A stretch of DNA of 64,000 nucleotides. Source: Krasilnikovozyma curviuscula (lineage: Eukaryota > Basidiomycota > Tremellomycetes > Cystofilobasidiales > Mrakiaceae). Below, one piece after another: positions 21,302 through 33,059 of the stretch (position 1 is its first letter; each line of letters begins with the position of its first letter). Position numbers and translations under genes: made by a program. The notes below the pieces were generated by a model. That model was not told the DNA's origin. It saw nothing but the letters and a program-made list of their open reading frames with translations, and did not search any database. Location: assembly GCA_014825775.1 (NCBI GenBank), contig MVAQ01000001.1, positions 62,001 through 126,000 on the forward strand, in the 5' to 3' direction.

Positions 21302-21561
21302 ATCAACGCATAGCTATTGGCACCCACTTACACTACCTAATTTAGCATCTGATGTCATCTACATACACTCCTCAAACGAGTTGCCCGCTGCAAGTTTTTA
21401 TATTCCGTTAGGTTTTTCCCTCGCGAATTTTGTTTTCGATTACCTGGCGACCCACCTGCAGACGAAACTTGACCCATAGTTGCTCATCGACTCTCATCAG
21501 CTTTTCTACAGCTTTTCATCCCATCCACCGTCTTCCTACTATCCTTTTGTAATCTTTCACG

Positions 21562-22913
21562 ATGGGTCGATTGGCAGAAGCTCAACGAAGGCTTCTTGAA
21601 GTGAGTCCAGCAGAGAAAATGAAGGCGTTTGCGTTCGAGAGACTGACATCTTTGTCATCGCTCGCTTTCTTCCATTAGCAAATGATGGGACCTGAAGCCA
21701 TGGGCATTGTCCCTGTGAACATGAATTGGTGGGATGACAAAGTCTGCAAGAATTACATCTGTGGTACCTGTCCTCACACCGTCTTTACCAACACTGTAAG
21801 CCAGCTCGTCCTATCTCTCTTTCTTTCTCCAAGTAATCGCCCTGACACTGAACGAACTCTGATGTTAGAAAATGGACCTTGGGCCTTGTACCCGATCCCA
21901 CAACGAGAAGCTCCAGACCGAATTTCAGGCTCACAAAGCAGAAAAGCCCAGCGATCCTCAAGTGATCCGAATTGAGAACGAATTCGAGCGCAACATATTC
22001 CTCTTCGTTGATGACTGCGACAGACGTATCCGTTCCGCCCAGAAGAGGCTTGAAAAGACGCCAGAGGAGAATGCGAAGACGACAGCGCTGATGAGAGAAA
22101 TTGGTGAAATTGAAATGGCGATCCAGGATGGAACGACAGAAATTGAACAGCTAGGTGAGCACTTGGTTGTATGCTGAGTCAGCTCAAGGCTGTTCCTTTT
22201 CTGACTCAGGGAGGGTTGCGTCTGTCTGTAGGTGAGGCTGGAAAAGTTGACGAGTCGATGCAGAAGCTGGCTGCCGTCGAAGCTCTCAAGGCAGAAAAGA
22301 ACGACAAAGAGGTAACTTTCATGATATTCTACTTCCTTTGGGAAGGAAGAATACTATACTCACTTAAAGTTTCCGTATTCGTTTACAGAAAGAGCTCCAG
22401 CATCTCGCTGAAACTGCTGGTGCTTCTGGTCACCAGAAACTCCGAGTGTGTGAAATCTGTGGAGCTTATTTGTCCGTACTCGATTCGGATAGACGATTGG
22501 CTGATCATTTCGGTGGAAAGGCGAGTTGTCCTATTCGAGTTTCGTGGTATTAGGGCAGTGACTTACCCAGCTTCGACGCTCCAGATGCATCTTGGTTATG
22601 CCGAGCTGAGAAACTTACACAAGCGTCTGATTGAAGAACAGAGAGCTCGTGCTCATGCTCCTCCATCCTCTTTGTCAGGTGGCAGGGGCCCTTCTGCTCC
22701 TTCCGGTGCTCCAAGCGGTCCTTCTGGCGGTGTTGATCGTGGTTACGATGACAGGCGTGGTGGAAGATACGAATCATCGTCATCGAGTCGAAGATACGAG
22801 TCAGTGATTTTTTTCTGCTGTAGCCTCTCTTGAACCGGCCTGACGTTTTGTACTCTGTTCGATTTTGTAGTGACAGCGCCCGCGACCGAAGCAGATCTCC
22901 AAAACGTCGATAG
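21562..22913 (+). CDS. LUC7: U1 snRNP-associated splicing factor Luc7
   Basis: U1 snRNP component that stabilises 5' splice-site recognition. The ATG at 21562 gives MGRLAEAQRRLLEQMMGPEA. Exons: 21562-21600, 21679-21795, 21869-22154, 22232-22311, 22389-22520, 22585-22799 and 22870-22913. Two zinc fingers are visible: a CCCH finger (VCKNYICGTCPHTVF to CTRSHNEK) and a C2H2 finger (LRVCEICGAYLSV to DHFGGKMHLGY). A helical, coiled-coil segment lies between them, and the C-terminus is rich in Gly/Ser/Arg/Tyr and ends in an RS-type tail (SARDRSRSPKRR). Intron 22521-22584 starts with GC. Finding a GC donor in a gene whose product judges 5' splice sites may be coincidence. Confidence 0.95.
22521..22584 (+). 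other. GC-AG intron in LUC7
   Basis: A 64-nt intron with AAG|GCGAGT donor and TCCAG acceptor joins FGGK to MHLGYAELR, restoring the second zinc finger. The donor hexamer GCGAGT is identical to that of the GC-AG intron in TIM44 next door. Confidence 0.75.
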
Positions 22914-23166
22914 TGTGGGTGAATGCAGAACAGAAAGATGTTGTATTTATCGAGTCGGATGCAAATGTTCAATGTACAATGTATCATGCAAGGATGGTAT
23001 AGAAGAAAAGGTATCAAGCAGGCCGCATGTGTTGTGGGGTATTATCAACAAGCGAAGACGAATTGGGCTCCATCTAAATAAATCAAGGCAATGAGATTCT
23101 TAAGGTTTATCGTAGAGACTGAAGGACAGAAGAGAAAGGTTAGTAAAGGGGTAACGTCGAGGTGTC

Positions 23167-26100
23167 TTAAAGGAAAGTGCTAATGACCATAGTGCACACT
23201 TCACAGTTGTCTAACTGAGAATGGTTCAAGAAAGTGCAAGTAGGACAAGGGATGCTGTCCTCTTCCAAGGATAGCATTTCTTCATCTGCCATTGCTGAAG
23301 GCTCTCTAGTTGCAGATCGTGTTCGGTCATCAACGGTTGGTGTTGCTGACGCCGAATTGGGAGTTGAGGGACTCTGAGCCTTCTTGGGTACACCTCCGTT
23401 GCCAGTCAATTTGGTACCGCCAAACCCACCTTGAACCGTTTGTACAGCTGAGCGTCCCTTTTTGGCTGTGCTACTGGAGGGCTCCTCCCAGGTGGAGACT
23501 TCGGCCAAAGATTCCGCGTCGTCCTCATCTGGAGCTGTCGTCACGAATACTTCGATTGAGGAACCATCAATGATTCCAATATCTAGAAGTTTTGCACCAG
23601 CATTCTCCAAGACCTCATTCTCGTACCAAAGGGTAAGTAGCATGACGTTGGTATCCAGCTCTTCGGCAGCCCTGACCCTAAGAACGTACATCATCATCAG
23701 ATAACAGAACGACGAGAACTGCACCTTGATTAAAAGAGACACGCACTTGATGTCTTTTACAGCGGAATCCTTTCCCACCTGAATTTCAAAGCGTTCTATT
23801 CCATCGTTGGTCTTGTCCTTGGCCATACGCTGTCGTTTGGACTTTCGAGTGCTACTCGCGAGCCTCATGGAATCAGGGGCTGGACCTACGCCAGATCTTC
23901 CATAACTAGGACCAGTTTTAGAGCGTTTTGAAGTATGGACATCTGATTCCGGTTCAGCGTCCGATAACACAATGGGTTTATTCTTTGATTTGTGAGATGC
24001 GACAGATGCAGGAACAGGTAATTCTTCGGGAGATTCGCTCCTGGGTCGGTCTCGAACAGGAATAATGACACTGGTGTTGATGGATTTTCGAACGAGAACT
24101 ATGATAGAAGCTTTTTCAAACTGGGATTTCCTGTATGAACATGATGAAGGTAAATCGATCAGAGATGCTTAAATCAAACAGGAAAGATACGAAAAAACGA
24201 ACCTGGCTCGTCTGCACGGCTCACAAGTGGGAATACTGCAAATCACACTCTCCACCAGGTGATTTTTGTTCATCTTGGAAACATGTGTAATGTCGATTGT
24301 TGAGTGCTCAGTGCCGTAGCTGATTTAAAAAGCCGCGAACGCAATATCAGCATCTGTTTACAAATTTGAATGCAGCAGTATCGACGACCCACAAGTTCTT
24401 CAGCCTCAACCAGTCTGCCTGAGAGATAATTGCAAGCCTGGATTCACCATAATCGCGAGGATCCCCTGGATTGAAGTTAAGCAAGTCATGTTCGCAAAAA
24501 AGCTCGTCGTGAATTGAAACTGTGGGTCGTTTAGCCGTGGCTGGATTTTTTATCCAGATTGACCATAGCTTGATAAATTTGGAGCTGATAGCGACCTTCA
24601 ACAGGATAAATGCAAAGAGTGATCAGAGATTCCGACGCGGGACCTCACAAAGGGGTTACTTACATAGGGAAAATCTTCTATGATTGCTGTTTTAGCCACT
24701 ACTTCTTTAAAATTCTTGGAGAGTTCATGAAGAGAGGTCTTAACGTAAAATATAAGAGTTTACTCATTTCCTCATTTCAGGAATGCAAACATCACTAACC
24801 TTTTCTTTCGCGGCTGCTCGAATAGACGCAGCAGTCTCTTCTGTAGGTAGGGCCGCTTCTTCACACTCAACACACTCACCATCGTGACCTGCCAAAGTAG
24901 AATAATCCGGAAGAAAAGATTGGAGGAACTGATAGGCCTGTTTTAGTTGCACTCGGTTTCGTTAGTAAACACACTCCGCAGTGAAGTACAGCAAACTCAC
25001 AGGGCCAGGGATCGCAACGCGTTTTTTTTTGCTTGGAATAAGGGAGTCGTGAGGGCATCGTACCTCTGTTAAAGGGAAAAGGGGAGAAACCATCTTAGTT
25101 TGACCGATGTACTGACCATACGTCGAGATGGAACTTACCTCTAATGTACCTGTCTTCGTCAGGAGAAACTTCATCTGTAGTATTCCTGTTTCTCAACGGT
25201 GGTTCCGACTTTTTGAAATCGCTGATCCACGATGATGGAATCCAGTACTTGAGCCCTTCATTCTCCTGTTGGACGAGCTCGGTATACATTTGTATCCTTT
25301 GAGGGTGGATGATGTCTCGGTACGCGATGACTGTCAAACCGAAATTTTGTGAGTGCTTAATGCATCGACCAGAGTAGATTGTGATTTGCTTACAGTTGAT
25401 TTTCCTAAAAACACAGTCTGCACAGAGATCCGCTGTTGTCAGCCTTGGGTAAATGCTACACTGAAGGTCGTTAGAGAGCGTCTGATATGCCCCCTTTATA
25501 TATATAAAGTTGAACCGTAAGCGAAATTTCACGAAGACTCAAGAGCCTGAAGATGACTTACTACAGATATCCTCTTCGCGGTCGAAACTTTTTGCGGATC
25601 CAGCAGACCATGTTCACAAGCAATTGAAGCATTCTTGAAGTCTGAACGGGTACTTCCAGCCACAAGTCGCTTCTTGAGGTCCTTCTCAGGCTCTTCGACA
25701 ATTTCTAAAGTGCTGTTTTGTAGAGTAAGAGGCTGGAGATCCTTAAGTGCCTTCGAAATCGACGCTGGAATCGTAGTGTCAGAGACGGCCATTTTAGCAT
25801 CACCGCCAACAGCATCCAGAGAAAAAGAATGCTCCGGAGTAGGAGAATCTTTTATAGTTCCATCGGATTCCGTGATAGCATCTGGAGTTGGTGGTCGTTT
25901 TTCTTTGGCCTCTGATGTCGTGCCAGCATCTTCAGCTACAACTGGTTCTGGCTGTATTTCTTTCCCTTGAAACTCCTCTGACTTGATGTCTTTCTTCTTG
26001 GACTTCTTTGGAAAAGCGATACCCATGTTCACCCAATCTGACAAAGCTGGAGCGCTGACAAGGTACGATGTCTAGGTGAAATGATCAATATCAGTGTCAA

Positions 26101-28832
26101 AAGGCGCAGGTCGGGAAGACATGACCCATAATCGCACCTCGTTATGTTTCTGAGTAGCCCACTCGGAGATTACCAGATTCTTGAACGCATACACATCTTC
26201 AAACGCAGACTCAAATATCTTCTGCTTTTGATTCCAGTGGAGGAGACTTTCCTGGTGAAGATCGTTGATAGTGGTGATAGCCTGGATTACTTCAACAGGT
26301 GGCTTGACTAGCTCCAATTCTAATGACGAAGAGTCTACAGATCGTCGCACGTAGACCATCATATACGCGTCTTTTGTGGTAGGGAGTGAGCTGAAGTGAC
26401 ACAAAATATCAGGCAACTGTTGAACCTGCGACTGACTATAGAGACACGTACGATTTTGCCTCATCTTTAAGAGGTTTCGAAGCAAAGGAGGAATCATTTT
26501 CGTCATTTGTGTCATACAGCTCAACTACATCTTGTAAGTCGATTTGGGACTTGTCATGGCCGAAGGAATCGTCGACAGATCGATCAACGTGGTTGTCCAG
26601 TATCGATTGAGGTGAGAATGGTTTACTGTGAAAGCAAAACAATAGACTAGAGTGAGAACAGAAGGGCTTCAGGGAAGGTATACACAGAGTATAGACTCAC
26701 CTGTCAGTTTCCATCGCCCAGGGAAGTTCATTTGTCTTCTTCGACGCCTTTTGCGAAAGTGATGCTTCAGCATAGGGAATTTTGGAATCGAGGAGCACCT
26801 CTTTGGCTGGTGTCCCCTCTGAAACATTCTCGAGCTTTTGTTTCTTGATGCGCGGCAAGTCAGCAGCTTCTCCTTTGAGAGAGAAGCGCTTATCAATGGC
26901 TTCGGAATTCATTCGAGACTTGATCTTGGAAACATAATCATCGTCACAGTTGAACCATTCGTTTGAGCTAGAATTGCGCAAGAATCAACAAAGCCAATTC
27001 AACATATAATCAGAATAGCCCACGCACGCCCCGTGTGAGAGACTTACTCTTTGTCATAAACTTCCGCACAATAGTGACCAGAATTCACAGAATCTCCTTT
27101 ATGAACCAAAATAGCCTTTAGATCGTACCACATCGGCTCATCAGCATCTGGTAAGAATCTTGCCATATTGATGGAAGGAGGATATCTTATGGCGGCTTTC
27201 GCTTTTTTACGACGAAGAGTTTCTGGGTCAAAAATGAAGCGAAGAAGGGAAAGATGAAGAGTCTGTAGGAGAAGACGGATGTGAGCAAGAGCGTGCAGCG
27301 CACCGTATCGTATAACTGAAGTGCTGCTTACCGGAGGCAGCTGCTTGAGTTCACTGTATCGTTCTGCGTCCTGCTTTGAGCCACACTTGCTACATAAGTA
27401 TCTAAGCGGAAAGTCTACATGTCAGTTCAAAGGCGCAGACACGCAACGCCGATGAAGTTGAAAGTTACTAACTGATTGTCACCTTCGAGAGTTTCATGTT
27501 CTAGCAGTACCTCAATACGATTTTCCACCGACGCCTGATTCTGTGTGTCCTCCAACAAATGAAGTTAATCTTAAAGAGACCATAGGGCGAGCATTGACAG
27601 ACAAAGAAAATGAAATCACGTACTTTCAAAGTCAATTCCAGCTCCCAAAACGGAGACTCCCTTCTGCTCTCGTGACGACACTTTAAACATTTCGTGACGT
27701 ATTCCATTTTACCTTCGAATGAATCTTCCACGATCGTCTGCAGCTGATAGTCGTCTTGTTTCTGGAAATCAGCCTGGAGAAGGCTCATGAACAGCTTTGA
27801 GAATTCTTGGGCATCTTGCTGCTCATCTTCGACCAGTTGCAAAGATTGGATGAGACCTTTTGGATCATAAGATGAAAGCATAGATTCCTGGAGACCATAG
27901 AAGAGAGTTTGGAGTTGATAGGATGGTGAGCTCTGATGAGATTAGATCGCAGATTAGCGCATTCAGGTTGACAAGGAAGCGATGGCGCTGAACTTACAGC
28001 AAGCTGTTGGCCCTCTTCGAGAGTAGTTTTCAGCTTGTAGACTGCGTTTCTGAAAGGCAAGTTGAAGAACCAGGTTTGAAGCAGAGCTGCTGCATAACAA
28101 GTCGCTCCGAGATTCTACGCGGAGCTCGCCCAGAAAGATCAGCAAGCAGACGCTTGAATCTGGAACCAAAGAATTATATACTGACTCTAAGTCCTACTGG
28201 AACACCAATGTCTCGACTTCTGAGAGCAGGATTAGGACCCAGCTCAGGATTCTTCATGAACTTCTCCAGAGCTCTCTCTGATGAAGGAGGTGGTACCCCA
28301 GATAGAGCGTCGCAGTCAGCAACAAGAACACCGCAACTGTCAAGAGTAAATAGAAGATCTCCTCACCTTTGTCACACCATATTTCTGCACCTAAATGCTC
28401 CAGACAATGGGGGTTATCTCTGCAGAGCTTCTCCGAGCACTTCTTGTCGATGATTTTCACAGAGATAGAGCTGGACCTGCGTCTCTTCCTATTTCTGGTT
28501 GGTGGGTTTACTTCCTGCACTTCGTCGTCCGACGTGAAGACTTCGACGTCGTCTTTGTCTTCTCCTTTCGACGGCTGCTGTCTAGGTTTCCGATTGCTTT
28601 TGATCGCCTTTGCTGAGGCAGCTGCAGCTTCACTTGCTAGACGACTAGCCTTCACATCTGGAGCTGAGCATAAAGGGAACCCACTTGACTCTGCAAATCC
28701 AACGAGTTGGAGGCCGTGAATCTGCTGGATATCAGCCTGGGTGTAGTCCTCGGGGAGATCATAGTGGATGAACGAGGTGCAAGGATTCGACGCTGAAGAT
28801 GGTCGTTTCTTAGATCCCTTTTTAGGTGGCAT
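23167..28832 (-). CDS. USP48-like ubiquitin carboxyl-terminal hydrolase with DUSP, Ubl and C-terminal zinc finger
   Basis: Large cysteine deubiquitinase. From N- to C-terminus: a basic leader (MPPKKGSKKRPSS); the USP core with Cys box NLGATCYAAALLQTWF (Cys codon 28099-28097), EDEQQDAQEFSKLFMSL, a CxxC zinc pair (CLKCRHES and YLCSKCGSK) and His box SVNSGHYCAEVYDKE (about 27090), then NEWFNCDDDYVSKI; DUSP-like segments (SIACEHGLLDPQK and LKYWIPSSWISDF); a ubiquitin-like domain (FEIQVGKDSAVKDIK to LLDIGIIDGSSIEVFV); and a last CPTCTFLNHSQLDNCEVC finger of RanBP2/NZF type. The order USP-DUSP-Ubl is that of USP48; the final finger is an addition to that plan. Many introns; exact exon borders between 24100 and 25600 are not settled. 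I treat it as one gene because frames and domain order run on without a promoter-sized gap. Confidence 0.85.
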
Positions 28833-29034
28833 AGGCTCTAGATGATATTCTGTGTTATTAGACGAGCATTTGAGAGGTTTCCTGTTTTTGCAAGGTGTGT
28901 TCGTCCAGCGTCAGATCAACTGGCTCACTTGCGCCTTGCTGACCTGATGCAAGGTTCGACTCGAACCCCATTCCATCTGACACAAATATTATATCAGAAG
29001 ATATCTCGCGGGATACAGGCAATCTTACAGCTGC
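28833..29034. promoter_or_regulatory. Divergent promoter between the USP48-like gene and the TLC gene
   Basis: About 200 bp lie between the two divergent start codons. An AT-rich core (28985-29005) is the only visible promoter-like element. Confidence 0.5.
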
Positions 29035-30241
29035 ATGGAACGGCTCTGTGATCTGGTTGGACTTCCCAAGCTTCCACCTCATTTGCCGATACTCGTTGCC
29101 TCGACACTCCTTTTTTTCTTCCTCCAAGGTGCCTCTTCCATCGTATCACCTATATTGTTCAAGAAAACCTTCAAGTCGTTTGATAGAAAGACCAAGAAGA
29201 GCTGGGATTCTCACGTCGTCAGTGAGTTTTCCACAGGAACGCGGTGAGAAGCCAAAACGTTGGTAAACTGATCATCAAATTTGCTCTAGGTACGTTCCAC
29301 TCTTGTACAATAGTGCCCCTAGCATTTTCAATACTCCACCTGAACGCGTCAGACCAGGTGTTTGGCTACGATCATAGAGCGGGGGATGTGATAGCTTTCA
29401 GCGTTGGGTGAGTTGTTTCAAGTGTCCAGTGGATCAATGATGCTCTTACTCATTATTCAAGTTTTTCTTTATTTTTGGCACTGTGCTACTGTCATAGCTA
29501 GTGAGTGTCTGAACTAGTCGCATACCTCAAATGGGGCGGCTTGAGACTCACTGCTCCACATTCCCTCTAGCTTCATTTGGGATTCAATCGATTCGCTAAT
29601 CAACTCAACTGCAGCGTTCATTTTACACGGAGTTGCTTGCTTAGCCATCTTTGGCGGTTCTTATGTGTGTCGCTTTTGTCGTTCTCTTGTTCGCAAACAT
29701 GTCTAAACAGCTAATCGCTGGCCCTTTCTGTCTAACAGCGACCTTTCCTTGCTTACTATGGTCCCCGATTCCTTCTGTGGGAGGTACTTAATATTTCAGT
29801 GTCAGACTCAAAGGCTTCGGAGAGACCGCTAATGTCGTTTTTCGCATCCGTAGCTTTCAACTCCATTTCTCAACACTCATTGGTTCTTAGAGCGTCTAGG
29901 ATACACCAGCAAGAGCTATGCTCTTATAATCAACTTCCTGCTTCTACTCGCTGCATTCCTTGGCGCTAGAATTGTCTATGGCTTCTACATGGTACGTGCA
30001 CACATCCCTCCTTTCCTTCGGACCATGAACCTGACAAGAGCTTTCACAGTCCGCCAACTTCTTCATCGCCATGTTCAATAAACGATCCCAGATCCCTCTT
30101 GTAGTCCATCTGGTCTATGAGCTCGGTAACCTGGCGCTGAACTATCTGAACTGCATGTGGTTCTACAAATTGATGAACGGACTCATTCGGCGGCTGTCGG
30201 AGGACGGTAAAGACAAGGCGAAGGCAAAGAAGAAGCATTAG
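29035..30241 (+). CDS. TLC-domain (TRAM/LAG1/CLN8-type) membrane protein
   Basis: Multi-pass ER-type membrane protein of the TLC superfamily (TMEM56/TLCD-like rather than ceramide synthase, because no Hox-like or LAG1 catalytic HH motif is seen). Exons: 29035-29221, 29290-29407, a 3-nt exon 29498-29500, 29571-29664, 29739-29783, 29854-29991 and 30050-30241. Hydrophobic segments include PILVASTLLFFFLQG near the start, STFHSCTIVPLAFSILHL, AAFILHGVACLAIFGGSY, YALIINFLLLLAAFLGAR and the last LVYELGNLALNYLNCMWF. The TLC landmarks GYFIWDS, LHGV and NTHWFLERLG are present. The C-terminus is Lys-rich (KAKAKKKH), which may act as a cytosolic ER-retention tail. Lipid role is inferred from the family only. 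Confidence 0.87.
29498..29500 (+). other. Putative 3-nt microexon (CTA) in the TLC gene
   Basis: The trinucleotide is flanked by GTCATAG on the left and GTGAGTGT on the right, i.e. a good acceptor and a perfect donor. Joining GG|CTA|C TTC gives Gly-Tyr-Phe, the conserved GYF of TLC domains. The flanking introns would be 90 and 70 nt, both normal here. Skipping it keeps frame but loses the Tyr. Confidence 0.6.
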
Positions 30242-30983
30242 CAGGTACAAAGTAAAAATTATGCCTATTAATTAGATGTATTCTAGGATCGTGGTGGTCT
30301 GGAGGAAGTGGAACAGCACTATAAGGCCTGCTGTTAATCTCGCTGTGGTTTTAATCTGTGAATTGTCGCATAACAGGCGGGTTCATTCTTTTCAAACGTT
30401 GCCGAGCGCTGTGGGTATTAGCACTGAACTCTAACAGTTTAATCAACGGAATATTCCGTCTCATCGTCAACGTCCAGTCGGATCTCACTGGTCGGGGTTA
30501 CCTCTCCCGCGTCAACCTCTCTTCAAAATTCTTTGTTCCAACCTTGTCTTCTGAAGATAAAAACTATAAGTGTGCTACTGCATACCGATACGATCCTGTT
30601 CAATTTCTCAACCGTGTTTTGACGGACGCTCCTGCTATGTACTGCCGCATAATTAACGGGTCGAGCACAGCAATAATCACCTTAACAAAAAGTCGCGGAG
30701 GCGGCACTTGCTCAAAGTTGAAATCACAATGGAGAAAGAAATATGATGAAATGCAAGTCGAGAAGTAACATATGATTAAGAGTACAAAGGAAAAAGCGAA
30801 GTGGCCAAATCCCAGTCGTGACGCAAAACACTGCAGGCGGCTTTACGATTTCGAATGAACACAGAGAGCAAGGAGAAAATCTGAAATAAGCAAAGTCCTG
30901 CCAATACTGGGCGAGCAGGAGACGAAAGAGAATGAGCTAAGCTGAGGAGCAGAGTAGTTGGAACAAGTGCTGAGACGCGTTGC
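30242..30983. other. Intergenic region TLC gene to CDK1 (convergent 3' ends)
   Basis: In this 742-bp stretch two genes point at each other. A plus-strand frame at 30358-30768 (136 codons, rich in Ser/Asn/Ile/Lys) has no recognisable family and no signal or motif; it may be chance in AT-rich DNA. No repeat or RNA gene is evident. Confidence 0.4.
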
Positions 30984-32497
30984 TTATGACCGCCTTTCGA
31001 AGTATGGGTGGTTCAACGCTCGTTTAGCTATAAAGAAGAATTTGTTTCGTCAATTCAGATATTTGGGAAAAGTTGTGAAAGGCGGCTTATCGCACTAACC
31101 TGAGATACGATGAGCTGGGTCATAAACCAACATAGACTGGGAAAATATGGCAAACTAGTCAGCCAGAAGCAAACTCTCGTCCTGGAGATAAGAAACGCAC
31201 CTCAAGCAGGTCAGCGGATGTATCATCAAGTCCAGGGACAGCAACTTTTAAGTCTTGGGGGTGCCACTGAGGGAAAGTAGTCTTATAGTCTGGCAGAGAC
31301 TTGATACCTGGCCAGATGTCCTCGTCAGGAGTACCCATAATTCTGCAGGAACACAGCAAGTTAGAAAAAAGCAACATCGCCTGTTTTCATTGATGTTGAA
31401 GAAGAAACTTCATACCTGAAGATTCTGAAAATCTCGTCGATTTCCGAATCACCTGGGAAGAGAGGTTGGCGCATCACCATCTCGGCGAAGATACATCCAA
31501 CAGACCACATGTCGATAGCCGTTGAGTAGTGTCTTGATCCCAGGAGGACTTCAGGAGCTCTGTACCACAAGGTTACGACCTGGCGACAAAGGTAAACTGT
31601 GAGTAACGGAGGCGCGTTTGGTCTCGAACTATAGTAAATTAAAGAAACATACCTCATGGGTGTACGTTCTGAGAGGGATACCGAATGCTCTAGCGAGACC
31701 GAAATCAGCCAGTTTGAGGTTTCCTTCCTTGTCAATGAGCAGATTCTGGGGTTTAAGATCACGGTGAAGAATTCGGTGAGCGTGACAGAAGTAGAGTCCC
31801 TTGATGAGCTGGTAGGTGAATTTCTGTATTCCACACGGAAACATTAGTCAGACATAGCTCATCGCGAGTCTGCATGTTGGAAATCGACTAACCTTGACGA
31901 TGTCGGCGCTCATACCCTCCGGGTTGTCTCTGACGCTATCCATGTAGTGCTTCAAATCCATATCCAGGAACTCAAACACTAAGTAGAGCTTCGATTCAGC
32001 ATGCACAATGTCGAATAGCCTACGTAAAGCTACCGGTCAGCAGGTAGTTCATATCAGAAGGGCGTGTTAGCGTGCGAGGGAGTCTCACCTAACAATGTTA
32101 GGATCCTGAAGCTCCTTCAACAGACTGATTTCTCTAATGGAGGTACTTGGAACACCTTCATCCTCAGCTTCCAAACGAACCTTCTTCAAAGCTACGATAG
32201 AGCCGTCTCTTATGTCTCTCGCCTTGTAGACCTGGCCAAAGCGAGCGAAAAAGAGGAATGGTCAGTCTCTAAGTCAACTGTTTGTCTAACTACTTGAATG
32301 ACAAAACGAGACCTGTCACATACAACACCATAGGTACCTAAATGAGTACATGAAGGGAACGAGTCAGCAGTGGGGCACGAAAAGTTGCACGAGAATTCTA
32401 ACTGGACCCAGTGAAGGCAACAAAAAGACTATGGGAGGTCACACATACCTTCTCCAACCTTCTCAAGCTTGGTGTAGTTCTCCAATGAAGCAATCAT
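30984..32497 (-). CDS. CDK1: Cyclin-dependent kinase 1 (Cdc28/Cdc2)
   Basis: Master cell-cycle kinase. The ATG at 32497 gives [20 protein letters not shown] with the Gly-rich loop and the Thr-Tyr pair for Wee1 control. Then VALKK (catalytic Lys), the cyclin-binding helix as [27 protein letters not shown] and the T-loop [13 protein letters not shown] with the CAK site. C-terminal lobe motifs are [22 protein letters not shown] and, over the last two exons, [12 protein letters not shown] and [14 protein letters not shown]. The overall length is that of Cdk1. The Ser in PSTSIRE replaces the usual Ala. An in-frame upstream ATG at 32659 would add about 54 residues with no kinase counterpart. Confidence 0.95.
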
Positions 32498-33059
32498 ACT
32501 AAGGGATGCGTAGACTACTTGCAATGGCTTGTATGAGTGACCTTGGACTGGACTTGAGGACTGCTGGTTGGCCAACAAAAGGGTCAACTTCTGAGCCCGC
32601 TGGACGCGTAGGACCAAAATCAAGCTCAGCAAATCTGCATAATTCGTAGAAATTGTCAACGTATTGATAAATCTCTGAAAACTAATAGAATCTCTACAGG
32701 GAACCTAGCTGTCGGTTCAAATTCTTAAATAGCTCCCAAACGGGCTGGTGAACTGCCTTGTTTACCTCACGCCGACCGTTGCATTACATTTCTTGTCAGT
32801 GTAGGCAGCGTTATCTGCACAAATATACATGGGGGGAGCAGTGATTACCTAGTGAATAGGTCGCAATGGCGAAAACTCCACCAGATGCTCATTACTTGGA
32901 CGCGCCTAACAGTATTTGCGTCAAGAGCAACATTAAATCGCACCGTTCCCTACCAGGAGATGTCAAGTTCAGTTGAGAATAACTGAACCCAACCAAGAAA
33001 TCTTTCAAGATGACCAGACCGTGATCAGAACCCCCAGAAACTTGTCCATAGATCACATA
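32498..33059. other. Intergenic region upstream of CDK1
   Basis: In this 562-bp stretch both flanking genes are on the minus strand, so it holds the YAR1-like 3' end and the CDK1 promoter. No gene is seen. Confidence 0.45.

Noticed and set aside
22550..23017. 155-codon minus-strand frame opposite LUC7
   Set aside because: It overlaps well-supported LUC7 exons and its 3' UTR; His/Arg-rich composition is the antisense of the RS-type tail.
30740..30890. C/D-box snoRNA (TATGATGAA and CTGA)
   Set aside because: The boxes are about 138 nt apart with no terminal stem, outside the usual spacing.
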